A stretch of 64,000 bases of DNA from Geothrix sp. Lineage in GTDB: Bacteria > Acidobacteriota > Holophagae > Holophagales > Holophagaceae. The DNA is taken from positions 1 to 64,000 of the forward strand of contig JAGRPP010000013.1 in assembly GCA_019449415.1 (NCBI GenBank), given 5' to 3'. Numbering within the stretch: position 1 is the first letter of the stretch; the number at the start of each line of letters is the position of its first letter. Under the pieces are notes generated by a model that saw only the letters and a list, made by a program, of their open reading frames with translations, was not told where the DNA came from and ran no database searches. Position numbers and translations under genes: made by a program. Positions 1-7,886 of the stretch are shown here, in pieces.

Positions 1-61
1 CTACGCCTTCGTGATGTTCCTCGGCTTCCTCGTCTTCGCCTTCTGGAAATTCCTCGCCTAG
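1..61 (+). CDS. nuoL: NADH-quinone oxidoreductase subunit L, C-terminal end (partial)
   Basis: Only the last 19 codons and the TAG stop (59-61) lie in the window. They encode a hydrophobic helix ending in FWKFLA. Identity is inferred mainly from position: the stop is 21 bases before the nuoM start, and nuoL-nuoM-nuoN is the usual order for the membrane arm of complex I. The short visible peptide fits the C-terminal helix of NuoL, but the sequence alone would not prove it. Confidence 0.7.
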   Translation, partial: YAFVMFLGFLVFAFWKFLA

Positions 62-82
62 CCCTCATTGGTTGGAGTCCCC

Positions 83-1768
83 ATGTTCACCGCAAACACG
101 ACACTGATGCTGGTGGCGACCTTCCTGCCCCTCCTGGGGGCACTGGTCCTGCTTCTCGTGCCCAAGGACCAGCGCCGGATCTTCGAAATCGGCTCCCTGC
201 TGGTGATGATCGTCAGCTTCCTGCTGAGCGTCGTCTTCTGGTTCGGCTATGACCGGGCCAGCGACGCGGTCCAATGGGCAGGGGCCTGGAACTGGATCCC
301 CTCCCTGGGGGTGAAGTTCAGCGTGGGCATGGACGGCATCAGCCTCCTGCTCTGGCTGCTGACCACCTTCATCGGCCCCATCGCCATCGCCTGCTCCTTC
401 AAGTCCATCGAGACCCGGCACAAGGAGTACTACATCTGGATGCTGGTCCTCCAGACGGCCATGCTCGGCGTGTTCATCACCCAGGACATGTTCCTCTTCT
501 ACCTGTTCTGGGAAGTCATGCTGGTCCCGATGTACTTCCTCATCGCCATCTGGGGCGGCCCCCAGAAGCTCTACGCGGCCATCAAGCTCTTCCTCTACAC
601 CCTGGCGGGTGGCGTGCTGATGCTGGTGGCCATCCTCGCCATCTACTTCCTGCAGCACAAGACCACGGGCTCCTACGACTTCTCGCTGGCCAGCTTCCAG
701 GCCATGGCGCCGATCATCGCCCAGCAGTCCAAGACCTACCAGATCCTGCTGGCTCTGGGCTTCTTCATCGGGTTCGCCATCAAGGTGCCCATGTTCCCCT
801 TCCACACCTGGTTGCCGGACGCCCATGTGCAGGCGCCCACCGCCGGTTCCGTGATCCTGGCCGCCATCCTCCTGAAGATGGGCACCTACGGCTTCGTCCG
901 CTTCCTGCTGCCCATCCTGCCCAATGCCACCAAGGACCTCATGCCCTGGATGGTCGGGCTGTCCCTCATCGGCATCATCTACGGCGCGCTGGTGGCCATG
1001 ATCCAGAAGGACATGAAGAAGCTGGTGGCCTACTCCTCCGTGAGCCACCTGGGCCTGTGCATGCTGGGCCTCTTCGCCCTCAACCCCTACGGCATCAAGG
1101 GCGGCCTGTTCCAGATGATCAACCACGGCATCAGCACCAGCGGCCTCTTCCTCGCGGTGGGCATCGTCTACGAGCGCCGCCACACCCGCATGATCGCGGA
1201 TTTCGGCGGCCTCTCGAAGAGCATGCCGGTCTACGCCACGATCTTCATGATCATGACCATGAGCAGCCTGGGCCTACCCCTATTGAACGGGTTCATCGGC
1301 GAGGGCGTGATCCTCATGGGTTCCTTCCAGGCCTTCCCCTGGGCGGCCGTGGTGGCCGTGCTGGGCATCATCCTCGGCGCCGCCTACCTGCTGTGGATGT
1401 ACCAGCGCGTGATGTTCGGACCCATCACCGCCGTCAACGAGAAGATGGAGGACCTGAGCCTCCGCGAGGTGCTCTACTTCGCCCCCTTGGTCGTGGTCGC
1501 CTTCTGGATCGGCATGTATCCCAAGCCGGTCATGGATGTGATGGACGCGCCGGTCCGCAAGCTCGTCGAGCAGGTCACCCCGGGCTTCCATGCCGCCCAG
1601 GCCCTGGCCGCCCAGCAGGCTGCCGCTGCCAAGATCGGGATGAGGGGCATGGTCGCCCCGGCCCTGCATGAGGCGGCTCCCGCCGCCGGCCATGAAGCCG
1701 CCCCGGCTGGCCACGAGGCCCCCGCCGCTCCCGCCCCCGAAACCCATGGCCACGGCGGAGGCCACTGA
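83..1768 (+). CDS. nuoM: NADH-quinone oxidoreductase subunit M
   Basis: Membrane proton-pumping subunit of respiratory complex I, about 561 residues with roughly 14 hydrophobic segments. Two family residues essential for pumping are visible: Glu144 in a WEVMLVPMY stretch and Lys234 in FAIKVPMFPFHTW, at the same numbers as in E. coli NuoM. ATG 83 is preferred because GGAG sits five bases before it; an in-frame TTG at 68 has no ribosome site. The stop overlaps the nuoN start (ATGA). Odd: the last 40 or so residues form an Ala/Pro/His-rich tail (repeated GHEAP units) not typical of the family, possibly a flexible cytoplasmic or metal-binding tail. Confidence 0.96.
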   Translation: MFTANTTLMLVATFLPLLGALVLLLVPKDQRRIFEIGSLLVMIVSFLLSVVFWFGYDRASDAVQWAGAWNWIPSLGVKFSVGMDGISLLLWLLTTFIGPIAIACSFKSIETRHKEYYIWMLVLQTAMLGVFITQDMFLFYLFWEVMLVPMYFLIAIWGGPQKLYAAIKLFLYTLAGGVLMLVAILAIYFLQHKTTGSYDFSLASFQAMAPIIAQQSKTYQILLALGFFIGFAIKVPMFPFHTWLPDAHVQAPTAGSVILAAILLKMGTYGFVRFLLPILPNATKDLMPWMVGLSLIGIIYGALVAMIQKDMKKLVAYSSVSHLGLCMLGLFALNPYGIKGGLFQMINHGISTSGLFLAVGIVYERRHTRMIADFGGLSKSMPVYATIFMIMTMSSLGLPLLNGFIGEGVILMGSFQAFPWAAVVAVLGIILGAAYLLWMYQRVMFGPITAVNEKMEDLSLREVLYFAPLVVVAFWIGMYPKPVMDVMDAPVRKLVEQVTPGFHAAQALAAQQAAAAKIGMRGMVAPALHEAAPAAGHEAAPAGHEAPAAPAPETHGHGGGH

Positions 1769-3225
1769 TGACCGGCTTCGCGCAGGGGCTTCTGGGTGCG
1801 CTCCTCCGGGATACGCACCTGATCACGCCCCAACTGTTCCTGATGGTCATGGCCACGCTGATGCTCTGGCCCGGTGATCTGTTCTTCAACCGGAGCGAGA
1901 AGCACAAGTGGGCCCCGATCACCCTGGTGATCCTGGCCGCCACCGCCGTATTGGTGGGCCGCACCGTGGACGGCGAGGGCTTCTCCCGCATGTTCCGCAT
2001 GGACGGCCTGGCCCGGGGCTTCCAGATGCTCTGCATCCTCGGCACGGCCGCCACGGTGGCCCTGAGCACCCGGCTCCTCAACAGCCTCAAGCAGCAGACG
2101 GTGGAGTACTACGCCCTGCTCCTGTTCTCCCTGGCGGGCATGCTCTTCCTGTGCGGCGCCTCGGACCTGATTTCGGTGTATTTCAGCATCGAGCTCATGG
2201 CCATCTGCATCTACATCCTGGTGGCCTACCTGCGGGACCGCGCCACCAGCGTGGAAGCCGGCATGAAGTACTTCCTGCTGGGCGCCTTCTCCAGCGGCAT
2301 TCTCGTCTACGGCATCAGCCTCCTCTACGGCGCCGCGGGCGGCACCACCACCAACCTGGCGGACCTCAATCAGGCCCTGGCCCTCACGCCGACCACCAGC
2401 ACCCTGCTGGTCTACAGCGGGGTGCTGATGGTGCTGGTGGGCATGGCCTTCAAGGTGGCCGCGGTACCCTTCCACATGTGGTCGCCGGACGCCTACGAGG
2501 GCGCGCCGACGCCCATCACCGCCTTCATGGCCACCGCCCCCAAGGCTGCGGCCCTGGCGGCCTTCCTGCGCGTCTTCGGCGCGGGCTTCCACGGCGTGAC
2601 CAGCGAGTGGGTGCTGCCCCTGTGCTACATCGCCGGGGCCAGCATGATCCTCGGCAATGTGACCGCGGTGAGGCAGGAGAGCATGAAGCGGCTGCTGGCC
2701 TACTCCAGCATCGCCCATGTGGGCTACATGCTGCTGGGCGTGCTGTCGGGCGACCCCAAAGCCGGGGCCCAGGCCGTGTGGCTCTACATGCTCATCTACC
2801 TCGTGATGAACACCGGCGCCTTCGCGGTGGTGATCTACCTCCAGGGCAAGGGTGAAGGCGAGCGCATCGAGGATTTCCGCGGTCTGGGGAAGAAGCACCC
2901 CGTGCTGGCCTTCGCGATGATGATCTTCCTGCTCAGCCTCGCCGGCATCCCGCCCCTGGTGGGCTTCTTCGGAAAGTTCTACCTCTTCAAGCTGGCCATC
3001 GAGCAGGGCTTCGTCACCCTCACCGTCATCGCGCTGCTCACCAGCGTTGTGGGTGCCTACTACTACCTGGGCGTGGTGGCCCAGATGTACTTCCATGAGC
3101 CCGTCGAGGGCGAGGTGGCCCCCATGGGCGCCGCCCCGACCTTCATCGTGGCCCTGGCCTGCCTGCTGGTGCTGGTGGGGACGGCCTTCGGGCCCTGGCT
3201 GCTGGACTGGGCCGTCCGGATCTGA
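1768..3225 (+). CDS. nuoN: NADH-quinone oxidoreductase subunit N
   Basis: Third antiporter-like subunit of the complex I membrane arm, 485 residues, normal length. It shows the proton-translocation family signature FKVAAVPFHMWSPDAYEGAP with its conserved Lys in a broken helix, and a second conserved block (KRLLAYSSIAHVGY). It starts inside the nuoM stop codon (ATGA overlap), indicating translational coupling. It is the last nuo gene here; a strong intrinsic terminator follows 20 bases after the stop. Confidence 0.96.
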   Translation: MTGFAQGLLGALLRDTHLITPQLFLMVMATLMLWPGDLFFNRSEKHKWAPITLVILAATAVLVGRTVDGEGFSRMFRMDGLARGFQMLCILGTAATVALSTRLLNSLKQQTVEYYALLLFSLAGMLFLCGASDLISVYFSIELMAICIYILVAYLRDRATSVEAGMKYFLLGAFSSGILVYGISLLYGAAGGTTTNLADLNQALALTPTTSTLLVYSGVLMVLVGMAFKVAAVPFHMWSPDAYEGAPTPITAFMATAPKAAALAAFLRVFGAGFHGVTSEWVLPLCYIAGASMILGNVTAVRQESMKRLLAYSSIAHVGYMLLGVLSGDPKAGAQAVWLYMLIYLVMNTGAFAVVIYLQGKGEGERIEDFRGLGKKHPVLAFAMMIFLLSLAGIPPLVGFFGKFYLFKLAIEQGFVTLTVIALLTSVVGAYYYLGVVAQMYFHEPVEGEVAPMGAAPTFIVALACLLVLVGTAFGPWLLDWAVRI

Positions 3226-3244
3226 GGCGACGGCGTACACTGAA

Positions 3245-3273
3245 AGGCGCGGGATTTCTCCCGCGCCTTTTTT
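3245..3273 (+). terminator. Rho-independent terminator after nuoN
   Basis: Perfect 9-bp stem (AGGCGCGGG / CCCGCGCCT) with a 6-base loop followed by five T. It closes the nuo operon and separates it from the F0 ATP synthase genes, whose first start codon is only 16 bases further on. The atp genes therefore depend on read-through or on a promoter overlapping this short gap. Confidence 0.88.
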
Positions 3274-3288
3274 CTTGGGGAGCGGCCC

Positions 3289-3570
3289 GTGATCTTCAAG
3301 CGCGGCGACGGGGTCGACCCGGGTGAGCGGGCCCTGTGGGGCGACCTCATGTCGCTCGGGCTGACCTTCCCCCTCTGCATCGCCCTGGGGTTCTTCCTGG
3401 GCCGCTGGATCGGCAGCTGGTTCGGACACCCAGCCATGGGCCAGTGGGTGGGCCTCGTCTGGGGCATCACCGCCGCCTTCTGGGAGCTCTACAAGGTGAA
3501 CCGTCGCATGACCCGCCGGGACGAGGCGGAGCTGAAGCGCCTCAAGGAAGGGAAGGGGCCTAATGAGTGA
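3289..3570 (+). CDS. AtpZ/AtpI-family small membrane protein
   Basis: Small protein of 93 residues with two hydrophobic helices (about 20-42 and 50-68) and a basic C-terminal tail rich in Arg/Lys/Glu. Size, topology and position upstream of atpB fit the AtpZ family (AtpI-like), which aids F0 assembly or Mg2+ transport. The start is GTG 3289, preceded by GGGGAG at a good distance. It overlaps the next gene by 8 bases. The family is short and variable, so assignment rests mostly on synteny. Confidence 0.75.
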   Translation: MIFKRGDGVDPGERALWGDLMSLGLTFPLCIALGFFLGRWIGSWFGHPAMGQWVGLVWGITAAFWELYKVNRRMTRRDEAELKRLKEGKGPNE

Positions 3571-3961
3571 GGCCGGCCACGAGGGCGAGGACCACCTCCG
3601 CCGAGTTACGGGGGGCATGATCGTCCTGGGCCTGGCGGGGATCGCCCTCTGGGGGCTCCTGCGCTCCTGGACCGCCGGGCTGGTCTTTGGCGTGGGGGCC
3701 CTGGCCAGCCTCGCCTTCTGGACCCTCCACCGCTACCTGACGGCCCGCATGCTGACGCCCTCCGTGCGCCGGAGGTGGCTCTACGGCTTCCTCTCCTTCG
3801 GCAAACTGGCGTTGATCGCCCTGGTGCTGCGTGGGATGATGGGGAGATACCCGGCGGAAGCCCTGCCGCTGGCCCTGGGAGTGCTTCTCTTCGTGGCCGG
3901 CATCCTCCTGGAAGCGCTGCGCCTGGCCTTCCAGAAACCCGAAGCCACCCCGCCCGATTGA
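3563..3961 (+). CDS. atpI: ATP synthase subunit I (AtpI-like)
   Basis: A 132-residue protein with four predicted membrane helices (about 18-36, 39-56, 74-92, 97-115), the size and topology of ATP synthase subunit I, which assists c-ring assembly. It overlaps the preceding gene by 8 bases and ends 12 bases before the atpB ATG, so the genes are co-translated. No catalytic motif is expected. The call is from topology and gene order; sequence conservation in this family is weak. Confidence 0.72.
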   Translation: MSEAGHEGEDHLRRVTGGMIVLGLAGIALWGLLRSWTAGLVFGVGALASLAFWTLHRYLTARMLTPSVRRRWLYGFLSFGKLALIALVLRGMMGRYPAEALPLALGVLLFVAGILLEALRLAFQKPEATPPD

Positions 3962-3973
3962 GGTTTGACCGAG

Positions 3974-4705
3974 ATGGAACACCACGCATCGTTGCTCGCC
4001 CAGTGGCTCACCCAGGTCCTGCATCTGACCCAGCACCCCTGGCCCGGCTTCGCCCACGGGGCGGCCCTCTCTGTCCTGGAGCGCTATGACCACCTGCTGA
4101 ATGCGGCCCTGGCGGCCCTCCTGGCCATGGCGATCACGACCCTGGTCCGGAAGAACCTGGCTCGCATCCCCGGTCCCCTGCAGCAGGTCTTCGAGGGCGT
4201 GGTCGGCGGCCTGAAGGACATGATCAACGACAACATCGCCCACCACGGGGAGCGCTACCTGCCCTTCATCGGGACCATGGCCCTCTTCGTCTTCTTCAAC
4301 AACCTCTTCGGCCTGCTTCCGGCCCTGAGCCCCGGCACCAGCAACTGGAATGTCACCTTGGGCGCGGCCCTGGTGGTGTTCGGCTACTACAACTTCCACG
4401 GCATGAAGGAGCAGGGCTTCGTGAAGTACTGGGCCCACTTCGCCGGCCCCATCTGGTGGCTGGCACCCCTCATGTTCCCGCTGGAGATCTTGGGCCTGCT
4501 CAGCCGCATCCTCAGCCACTCCCTGCGTCTCTTCGGCAACATCGCCGGCGAGCATGTGGTGGCGGGCATCTTCTTCGGCCTGATGCCGATCCTGCTGCCG
4601 ATCCCCATGATGTTCCTGGGCCTCTTCTTCGGGCTGATCCAGACCTTCGTCTTCACGATGCTGGCGACGATCTACCTGAGTGGTGCGGTTTCCCACGATC
4701 ATTGA
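3974..4705 (+). CDS. atpB: F0F1 ATP synthase subunit a
   Basis: Stator subunit of the membrane F0 sector, 243 residues, forming the proton half-channels facing the c-ring. The essential Arg185 lies in the hallmark stretch HSLRLFGNIAGEH. ATG 3974 is chosen because GAGG at 3960-3963 is ten bases upstream; the in-frame TTG at 3965 is too close to that site. It is followed by a 92-base gap with a perfect hairpin, then atpE. No atpF, atpH or F1 genes follow, so the ATP synthase is encoded in at least two places in this genome. Confidence 0.95.
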   Translation: MEHHASLLAQWLTQVLHLTQHPWPGFAHGAALSVLERYDHLLNAALAALLAMAITTLVRKNLARIPGPLQQVFEGVVGGLKDMINDNIAHHGERYLPFIGTMALFVFFNNLFGLLPALSPGTSNWNVTLGAALVVFGYYNFHGMKEQGFVKYWAHFAGPIWWLAPLMFPLEILGLLSRILSHSLRLFGNIAGEHVVAGIFFGLMPILLPIPMMFLGLFFGLIQTFVFTMLATIYLSGAVSHDH

Positions 4706-4710
4706 GCCTT

Positions 4711-4733
4711 CGGAAATCGCTGCGCGATTTCCG
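4711..4733 (+). promoter_or_regulatory. Perfect intercistronic hairpin between atpB and atpE
   Basis: A 9-bp perfect stem (CGGAAATCG / CGATTTCCG) with a 5-base loop starts five bases after the atpB stop. It lacks a T-run, so it is not a classical terminator. It may act as an mRNA processing or stability element allowing more atpE than atpB, as subunit c is needed in many copies. That role is inferred. Confidence 0.5.
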
Positions 4734-4797
4734 CTAGAAAAGCATTCAACCGCCTGCGGGATTCCGAACCCCAAGGGCACCACTTAGGAGCACCACC

Positions 4798-5097
4798 ATG
4801 AAGAAGTTCCTCACCACCGCCTTCCTGTTCACCCTGGCCGCCGTCGCCTTCGCGCAGGGCGCCCCCGTCGCCGCCCAGAAGAGCCTCTTCGAAGGTCAGT
4901 TCGTGGCCCACCTCTCCCTCGCCATCGCGGCCGCCGGCTGCGGTCTGGCCCAGGGCAAGGCCGTGGTCGCCGCCTGCGAAGGCGTGGCCCGCAATCCCCA
5001 GGCTGCCGGCAACATCCGCACCACCATGATCATCGGCCTGGCCCTCATCGAGGCCCTCGTGATCTATGTGCTCGTCGCCGCCTTCGCCATCAAGTAG
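4798..5097 (+). CDS. atpE: F0F1 ATP synthase subunit c with N-terminal signal peptide
   Basis: Proteolipid of the rotor ring, 99 residues, against about 70-80 in most bacteria. The extra N-terminus is a signal-like segment (MKK, hydrophobic core, AFA about residue 19). Two transmembrane hairpin helices follow, with the polar loop RNPQ (residues 65-68) and ion-binding Glu85 in GLALIEALVIY. The Gln and Ser that bind Na+ in sodium c-subunits are replaced (Cys48 and Ala86 by alignment), so proton coupling is inferred. AGGAG lies eight bases before ATG. A terminator follows directly. Confidence 0.93.
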   Translation: MKKFLTTAFLFTLAAVAFAQGAPVAAQKSLFEGQFVAHLSLAIAAAGCGLAQGKAVVAACEGVARNPQAAGNIRTTMIIGLALIEALVIYVLVAAFAIK

Positions 5098-5116
5098 GAC
5101 AAAACCGATTTTCGAT

Positions 5117-5150
5117 GGGGCGCCCGATTTCCTGGGCGCCCCAATTTTTT
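5117..5150 (+). terminator. Rho-independent terminator after atpE
   Basis: Perfect 9-bp GC stem (GGGGCGCCC / GGGCGCCCC), 8-base loop, then AATTTTTT. It ends the F0 transcript and confirms that no F1 genes are co-transcribed downstream. Confidence 0.92.
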
Positions 5151-5176
5151 ATGATTCATGATGCGAGCCGATACAC

Positions 5177-6358
5177 ATGCTGGACGCCATGCGACAACAT
5201 GCCCTCTTTCCCATGCCCCCGGAGGTCACCCAGGTGATCCTCGGTGGAGGCTCGCCCATCGACCTGGACGGGCTGCGGATCCAGTCCCATGACGAGGCCT
5301 GGACCTTCGCCCTCAACTACGGCTACGACATGAGCGTGCCCGCCCACCGGGCGAGGGTGCTCCGGATCTACGAAGACGCCATCGACTTCCTGGAGGGGGT
5401 GGTGCTCGAAGGGACGAACCTGCATGTTCCCAACGAGCTCCGGGCCCTGGGGGATCCCCTCGACCTCCTGGTCTGGGCCTCGGAACGGCCGCGCACCCTC
5501 AGCGGCCGCTGGGCCTGCGCCGTTCTGCGGGTGATGCACACGCTCTTCCATGTGGATCACAATGTGAACCTCCGCTTCCTCCCGGAGATCCAGAGCCAGG
5601 TTTTCGGCCGCTACGACCAGTACCTCGTGTGCGAGGAGGGGCGTTGGCTGCTGCGGGGGGCCTACGAGGTGCCGCTGGTGGCCGTGGAACGCAAGGAGAA
5701 CAAGGACCGCGTGTCCATGCTCCTGAAGATGCTCCACAAGCCCGAGAATGTGGCGGAGACCATCTACGACCAGATCGGCATCCGCCTGGTGGCCGAGGAC
5801 CAGCTGGGCGTGCTCATGGTCATCCGCTTCCTGCTGGACCACCATGTGCTGATGCCCACCCACATCAAGCCCAGCCGGAGCCGGAACCTGATGATCGACC
5901 TGAAGGCCCTGGCGGCCTGGACCGAGGCCATGCCGCCCCTGTTCCAGATCTACGACCTGAGCCCGGAGGAGCGGCGGTCCCTCAGCCACACCCTGGCCCT
6001 CAAATCGGGGGGACTTGAGCAGAACCCCTTTTCCAGCAAGGATTACTCGGCAATCCAGTTCACCGCGCGCACCCTGATCCGCCTGCCGGGGCCGGCCGCC
6101 GCGGCCCTGGAAACCGTCCAGAATCGCCTTCGGGGGCTCGGCCAGGCGGAGCTGGCGGACCTGGCGGGGATTCCTGAGTTGATCCAGGAACAGGAGGAGT
6201 TTACTTTCTTCTTCGCACATGAAGTCCAAGTGATGGAACAATCGGGGTTTCAAAGCTCACGATCAGGTCCGGCATCCCATTCGGAATACAAACAGCGCCA
6301 GCGGGACGCCGCCCGGCGGCGAGTGCTTCAGGGAATCCTTCAGGAGGAACCATGCTGA
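5177..6358 (+). CDS. Conserved protein resembling the TIGR04552 family, with a RelA/SpoT-like core
   Basis: A 393-residue soluble protein without signal peptide. It resembles the uncharacterised TIGR04552 family known to me from myxobacteria. The centre (about residues 165-240) has the pattern of a RelA/SpoT nucleotidyltransferase core: a basic VERKENKDRVSMLLKM block followed by IYDQIGIRLV, equivalent to the DxxxxR strand of ppGpp synthetases. Catalytic residues cannot be confirmed by eye, so alarmone synthesis is only a hypothesis. The C-terminus is charged and Arg-rich. The last seven bases overlap the STAS gene, which places it in a signalling operon. No strong ribosome site precedes ATG 5177. 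Confidence 0.6.
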   Translation: MLDAMRQHALFPMPPEVTQVILGGGSPIDLDGLRIQSHDEAWTFALNYGYDMSVPAHRARVLRIYEDAIDFLEGVVLEGTNLHVPNELRALGDPLDLLVWASERPRTLSGRWACAVLRVMHTLFHVDHNVNLRFLPEIQSQVFGRYDQYLVCEEGRWLLRGAYEVPLVAVERKENKDRVSMLLKMLHKPENVAETIYDQIGIRLVAEDQLGVLMVIRFLLDHHVLMPTHIKPSRSRNLMIDLKALAAWTEAMPPLFQIYDLSPEERRSLSHTLALKSGGLEQNPFSSKDYSAIQFTARTLIRLPGPAAAALETVQNRLRGLGQAELADLAGIPELIQEQEEFTFFFAHEVQVMEQSGFQSSRSGPASHSEYKQRQRDAARRRVLQGILQEEPC

Positions 6359-6690
6359 ACATCCAGACCCGCCAAGAAGGCACCGCCTCGGTGGTGTCCA
6401 TCCAGGGCAAGGTCAATTTCGAAGTGACCGCCCAGCTGCGGGATGTGATCCGCGAGACGGTGGCCACGGCGCAGCCGAAGCTCCTGGTGATCAACCTGGA
6501 GGGCGTCAGCTTCATCGATTCCTCGGGACTCGGCCTGCTCGTCGCCGCGCGGAACAGCGTCGACAAGTCCGGTGGGAAGCTGCACCTCTGCTGCCTTCCC
6601 GCGCCCGTGAAGAAGACCTTCGACCAGACGAACCTCACCAACTACTTCTCGATCTTCGCCACGGAGCAGGACGCCCTTCGCGGCGCCTGA
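6352..6690 (+). CDS. STAS-domain anti-sigma factor antagonist
   Basis: A single STAS domain of 112 residues, the normal length for SpoIIAA/RsbV-type antagonists. The phosphorylation loop FIDSSGLG is present with Ser58 in the position phosphorylated in SpoIIAA. Such proteins, when dephosphorylated, bind anti-sigma kinases and free a sigma factor or other target. AGGAGG lies four bases before the ATG, and the gene overlaps the one upstream. The next gene encodes a PP2C-type phosphatase likely to act on this protein. No partner kinase gene is seen nearby. Confidence 0.92.
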   Translation: MLNIQTRQEGTASVVSIQGKVNFEVTAQLRDVIRETVATAQPKLLVINLEGVSFIDSSGLGLLVAARNSVDKSGGKLHLCCLPAPVKKTFDQTNLTNYFSIFATEQDALRGA

Positions 6691-6716
6691 CGCCGATCGC
6701 CACCTGAGGAATCCGT

Positions 6717-7883
6717 ATGGCCAAGGGCGTGGTCCTCGTGGTGGATGATGAAGCGCCCATCAGGGATATCCTCAGCTTCTACCTCAAACGCGCGGGCTAT
6801 CAGGTCCTGACCGCAGGCCACGGCTTGGAGGCCCTGGACGAGATGGGCCGGCTGCGGCCGGACCTCATCATCTCGGACCTCCGCATGCCGGAGATGTCGG
6901 GCGACGAGCTGTGCAAGCGCGTCAAGAGCGATCCCGCCACCCGGGACATCTACTTCATCATCCTCTCCGCGCTGGACGGCACGGCCTCGCGCATCGGCGG
7001 CCTCTCCCTCGGCGCGGACGACATGATCCCCAAGCCGTTCCATGCCCAGGAAGTGCTGGCCAAGGTGGACTCCACTTTCCGCCTCATCGCGATGCAGAAG
7101 GAGATCAAGCGCCAGAACAAGGAGCTGATGGCCTTCCAGGAGCGCGTGCACGAGGAGATGGAACTGGCCGCGGCCCTCCAGATGGGCCTGCTGCCCAAGC
7201 TTCCGGGCGAGGCGCTCGGAACCCGGTACACCCACCGCTACCTGCCCGCCGCGGGCATTGGCGGAGACATCTATGCCGTGCTGCCCCTGGCGGACGGCAG
7301 CACCGCCATGATGATCGCGGATGTGAGCGGCCATGGCGTGACCGCGGCCCTGATCTCCGCCATGGTGAAGACCTCCTTCGAGAACCAGGTGCGGCTCGGA
7401 GGCGAGCCCCTGACCTGGGCCCACGGGATGAACGAGGACCTCTGCCGCTCCACCCTGGCGGAGCAGTTCGCCACGGCCTGGCTGGGCCGGCTGGACCCCG
7501 CCGAGGACCGCATCCGCTATGTGGTGGCCGGGCACTGCGCGCCGCTGCGTATCGTGCGCGGGGCCCGGGGCGGGCTGCAGCGATCCGAAGTCCTCCGGGG
7601 CAAGGGATTCATGCTGGGCCTGGATCCCCAGCTGCCCTTCGTGGAGCATCAGGCAGAGTTCCTGGCCGAGGACCGGCTGGTGCTCTACACGGATGGCCTG
7701 GTGGAAGTGGAGCGCGAGGACCGGGCCATGCTCGAGGAAGCAGGCCTCCGGCGCATCTGCGCGGAACTGCCCGCAGGGGCCGAGGAGGCCGCCGATGTGG
7801 TCGTGAACCAGGCCCGGGCCTTCAACCACCCCGCGCCCTTCGTGGACGATGTCACCCTGGTGATCCTGGACCGCAAGGCCTGA
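6717..7883 (+). CDS. Response regulator with PP2C (RsbU/SpoIIE-type) phosphatase domain
   Basis: A 388-residue cytoplasmic protein. The N-terminal receiver domain (about 1-120) has the acidic pair at 10-11, phospho-acceptor Asp54 and Lys106. A short helical linker (about 125-155) leads to a PPM/PP2C serine phosphatase domain with metal-binding motifs GGDIYAV and ADVSGHG. Family knowledge predicts that receiver phosphorylation controls removal of phosphate from a STAS antagonist, most simply the one encoded 26 bases upstream. GAGG lies seven bases before ATG. It ends 3 bases before the convergent epimerase gene. Confidence 0.93.
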   Translation: MAKGVVLVVDDEAPIRDILSFYLKRAGYQVLTAGHGLEALDEMGRLRPDLIISDLRMPEMSGDELCKRVKSDPATRDIYFIILSALDGTASRIGGLSLGADDMIPKPFHAQEVLAKVDSTFRLIAMQKEIKRQNKELMAFQERVHEEMELAAALQMGLLPKLPGEALGTRYTHRYLPAAGIGGDIYAVLPLADGSTAMMIADVSGHGVTAALISAMVKTSFENQVRLGGEPLTWAHGMNEDLCRSTLAEQFATAWLGRLDPAEDRIRYVVAGHCAPLRIVRGARGGLQRSEVLRGKGFMLGLDPQLPFVEHQAEFLAEDRLVLYTDGLVEVEREDRAMLEEAGLRRICAELPAGAEEAADVVVNQARAFNHPAPFVDDVTLVILDRKA

Positions 7884-7886
7884 GGA

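Noticed and set aside
274..1671. Long overlapping open frames opposite or within nuoM and many other genes
   Set aside because: In GC-rich DNA, third-position bias opens the other frames. Their translations are low-complexity Arg/Pro/Gly/His-rich and show no domains, while the chosen frames have clear family motifs.
4798..5097. Sodium-coupled subunit c
   Set aside because: The residues equivalent to the Na+-binding Gln and Ser are Cys48 and Ala86, so proton use is more likely.
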